64,000 nt of DNA from NCBI GenBank assembly GCA_017163975.1, contig JAFFSR010000239.1:5580001-5644000 (forward strand). Direction: 5' to 3'. Every line of letters starts with the position of its first letter. The stretch's first letter is position 1. Below the pieces are notes generated by a model. The model searched no databases and was not told the origin of the DNA. It saw only the letters and a list, made by a program, of their open reading frames with translations. This stretch comes from Anastatus disparis. Taxonomy: Eukaryota; Arthropoda; Insecta; Hymenoptera; Eupelmidae. Both the position numbers and the translations under genes were made by a program. Below are positions 62,065 through 64,000 of this stretch, one piece after another.

Positions 62065-62599
62065 CTTTTTCTATTTTTTTTCTGCACGACTTGTCGCACG
62101 TTCAATTAAAATTCCAGTTCCAAATCTTGCGTTCACGCTTGCGTGACATCGCTCTCTCCCTCTTTCTTTCTCTTTCTCTTTCCCTCGGCGAAAAGGAAAT
62201 GAGATGTGAGCTCTTCTATAGGTTAGCACGTGATTTAATAGGAAAAGAAGGGGAGAGGAGTTGAGTTTGAAGGAGAAATATAGGGAGTACGTTTATACTG
62301 AATAACAATAAAAAAAGGAATGTATGAAACTGTCTAGGAGGAAGGAATAAAGTGAAAGGGAGAGAATAAGGTATTAGAATATTTTATTCAAATATATTGA
62401 TAGATGTGTGTTGCGAGCGGCTATATTGCGATGCAACGATATAACAAAAATGAAGAAAAAAGAAAAGAACGGAAAACAAGTGGTCTACAAGTAGTCTACC
62501 ATAAGTAACCGTGCATATTTAATGTCGATCTAGAAGGGGTTTTTTCTTCTTTTCGCTTTAATTTCCCAAGTTGTTTGAGGTTTGAATTTCGCGTGCTCT

Positions 62600-64000
62600 G
62601 AAGTAAGGTAATTAATTCAATGTTTATTGACCATATACAATTTTAGCTGTATGGATTTGCATTAATCCAAGCGATAATAATGGAATTCTATTATTGTAAA
62701 AGGCAAATAATAACATGGCTTGTTACAGGTAATGTAATTGCTATTTGCGTAAGGCCAAGGAATATTGTTAGTTTAATGTAGATTTATCAAGGGTCAACCT
62801 TATCAAAATGTGTTCAATCATGTGGTTAATTAAAGATTAGCAACGGAATTTCATCAAAAAAAGATTGTCATAATTGAAAGAAAAATTAATTATTTCTAGT
62901 ATGCGTAGATATTTATTTATTATGTTGCTAGATTGTTCAACATGATTATAGATTGAATAATCAAATAATATAAAAAAAATTATCTGAATAATTGATGAAT
63001 TGTATGGTACATAAGGAAGTGGCATTAGTATGTAAGGAAGTAAAAAAAAATTATGCTGTAGTCAGGTTATTCAAACAATGATGTTTGCTATCGATTATCA
63101 TATAGTTTCATGACTAAAAAAGGAAATAAATTTCGTTGCAGATAAAAAAGAAATTTTCATTCTGTTAATGTACTTTTTTTTCTAAATTGTAACGCATTTT
63201 AGATTGAACATTTTTACAGACTTTTCATATTCATTAATTCTGTTTATTAAAATAAAGTGAGCATATTACTTAATAAATATAAATTTCATTAGCTTATAAG
63301 AAAAAGAAAAGTTCTTTATGCAATCATTAATAAAAGGACTGAAGATTATTATTTATGATTATTTTAACGTTTATTTGATGCATTTGAAAAGCCACGACCT
63401 TGCTAATCGGAAAAAATCCCTCTGAAGATTAGTTTTTATCACTATGAAAATCCATTTATCATTTTTCAGCTTGTGTATTTCCAGAAAAAAAAGAAACGCC
63501 ATATTTCATAATACAAACGAAATATGACTTACCATATACAGGATTTACAAAATAAAATTAAATCCATTCAGTGCCAGAATATTTGATGAAAATTTTCTCT
63601 TTCGGGATAATATATGGCCGTTACTGGATGACCAATAAGATGTATAGGATAACAATTAATTAATGATACATCTCAATTACAATGTTATAAATTTTATTTA
63701 TTGAAACATTCAGTTATTAAATTATTTATTTTTATTCAAGCTTGAGTTGTTGATAAGTCGTTAATATTTATTTTTATTTATGGTAGATACCATTCATTTT
63801 ATGTTTTATTTACATTGATTTTCGGTAATACTTAAACTTATTTACGTGAATTGAGTTGAAATATTAAAAAACATTTAAGAAATTTAATAGAAATTGATTT
63901 ACTACAATATTATTATAATAAATAGCAAGAAATCATTTTTTCATAAAATAAAAAAATTCTTTTTATCAAGTTTGTTTAAATATCTTATTATAAGCATAAA
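62600..64000. other. AT-rich DNA without a recognisable gene
   Basis: A+T-rich to the window edge. No feature recognised. Confidence 0.55.

Overview
The window is eukaryotic, about three-quarters A+T, and almost certainly from an insect. The clearest taxonomic marker is a spliced cuticular-protein gene with a Rebers-Riddiford (RR-2 type) chitin-binding domain, a family confined to arthropods. The strong A+T bias, TA/CA/GA microsatellites and abundant small DNA transposons and tRNA-derived SINEs would suit a hymenopteran such as a parasitoid wasp. Nothing in the sequence fixes the order. There are no bacterial operons, rRNA genes or CRISPR arrays.

Only two protein-coding genes can be supported well. 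On the + strand, 26238-26516 is an intronless 92-residue protein with one C-terminal membrane anchor. On the - strand, 40477-37780 is a two-exon (plus missing first exon) cuticular protein. Its RR-2 domain is split by a 1243-bp intron and followed by a very long histidine-rich tail of about 14 eight-residue repeats, then a Pro/Val-rich end. The two genes do not form an operon and have no evident functional link.

The left third (1-26 kb) is AT-rich DNA with islands of higher G+C and purine/pyrimidine-biased tracts (about 1.7-2.4, 4.9-5.4, 6.5-6.9, 8.0-8.6, 14.2-14.9, 17.3-18.1, 19.8-20.3 and 23.4-23.9 kb). Several islands hold short open segments flanked by plausible splice sites on the + strand. 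They are listed as findings, not genes, because the evidence is only local.

The middle (27.7-35.2 kb) is dominated by mobile DNA. It holds a 4.2-kb foldback element whose arms of about 1.6-1.7 kb are nearly identical, a 300-bp hairpin MITE, and a 659-bp hAT-type non-autonomous element with an 8-bp target duplication and an internal CTCGAGT-rich 18-bp tandem array. The right part (43-64 kb) has four copies and one fragment of a tRNA-derived SINE, a palindromic repeat family shared with 9.2 kb, microsatellites and otherwise featureless AT-rich DNA. One SINE pair (46.05 and 51.98 kb) shares 134 bp of 3' flanking DNA, which suggests that one copy carried its neighbour's flank to a new site.
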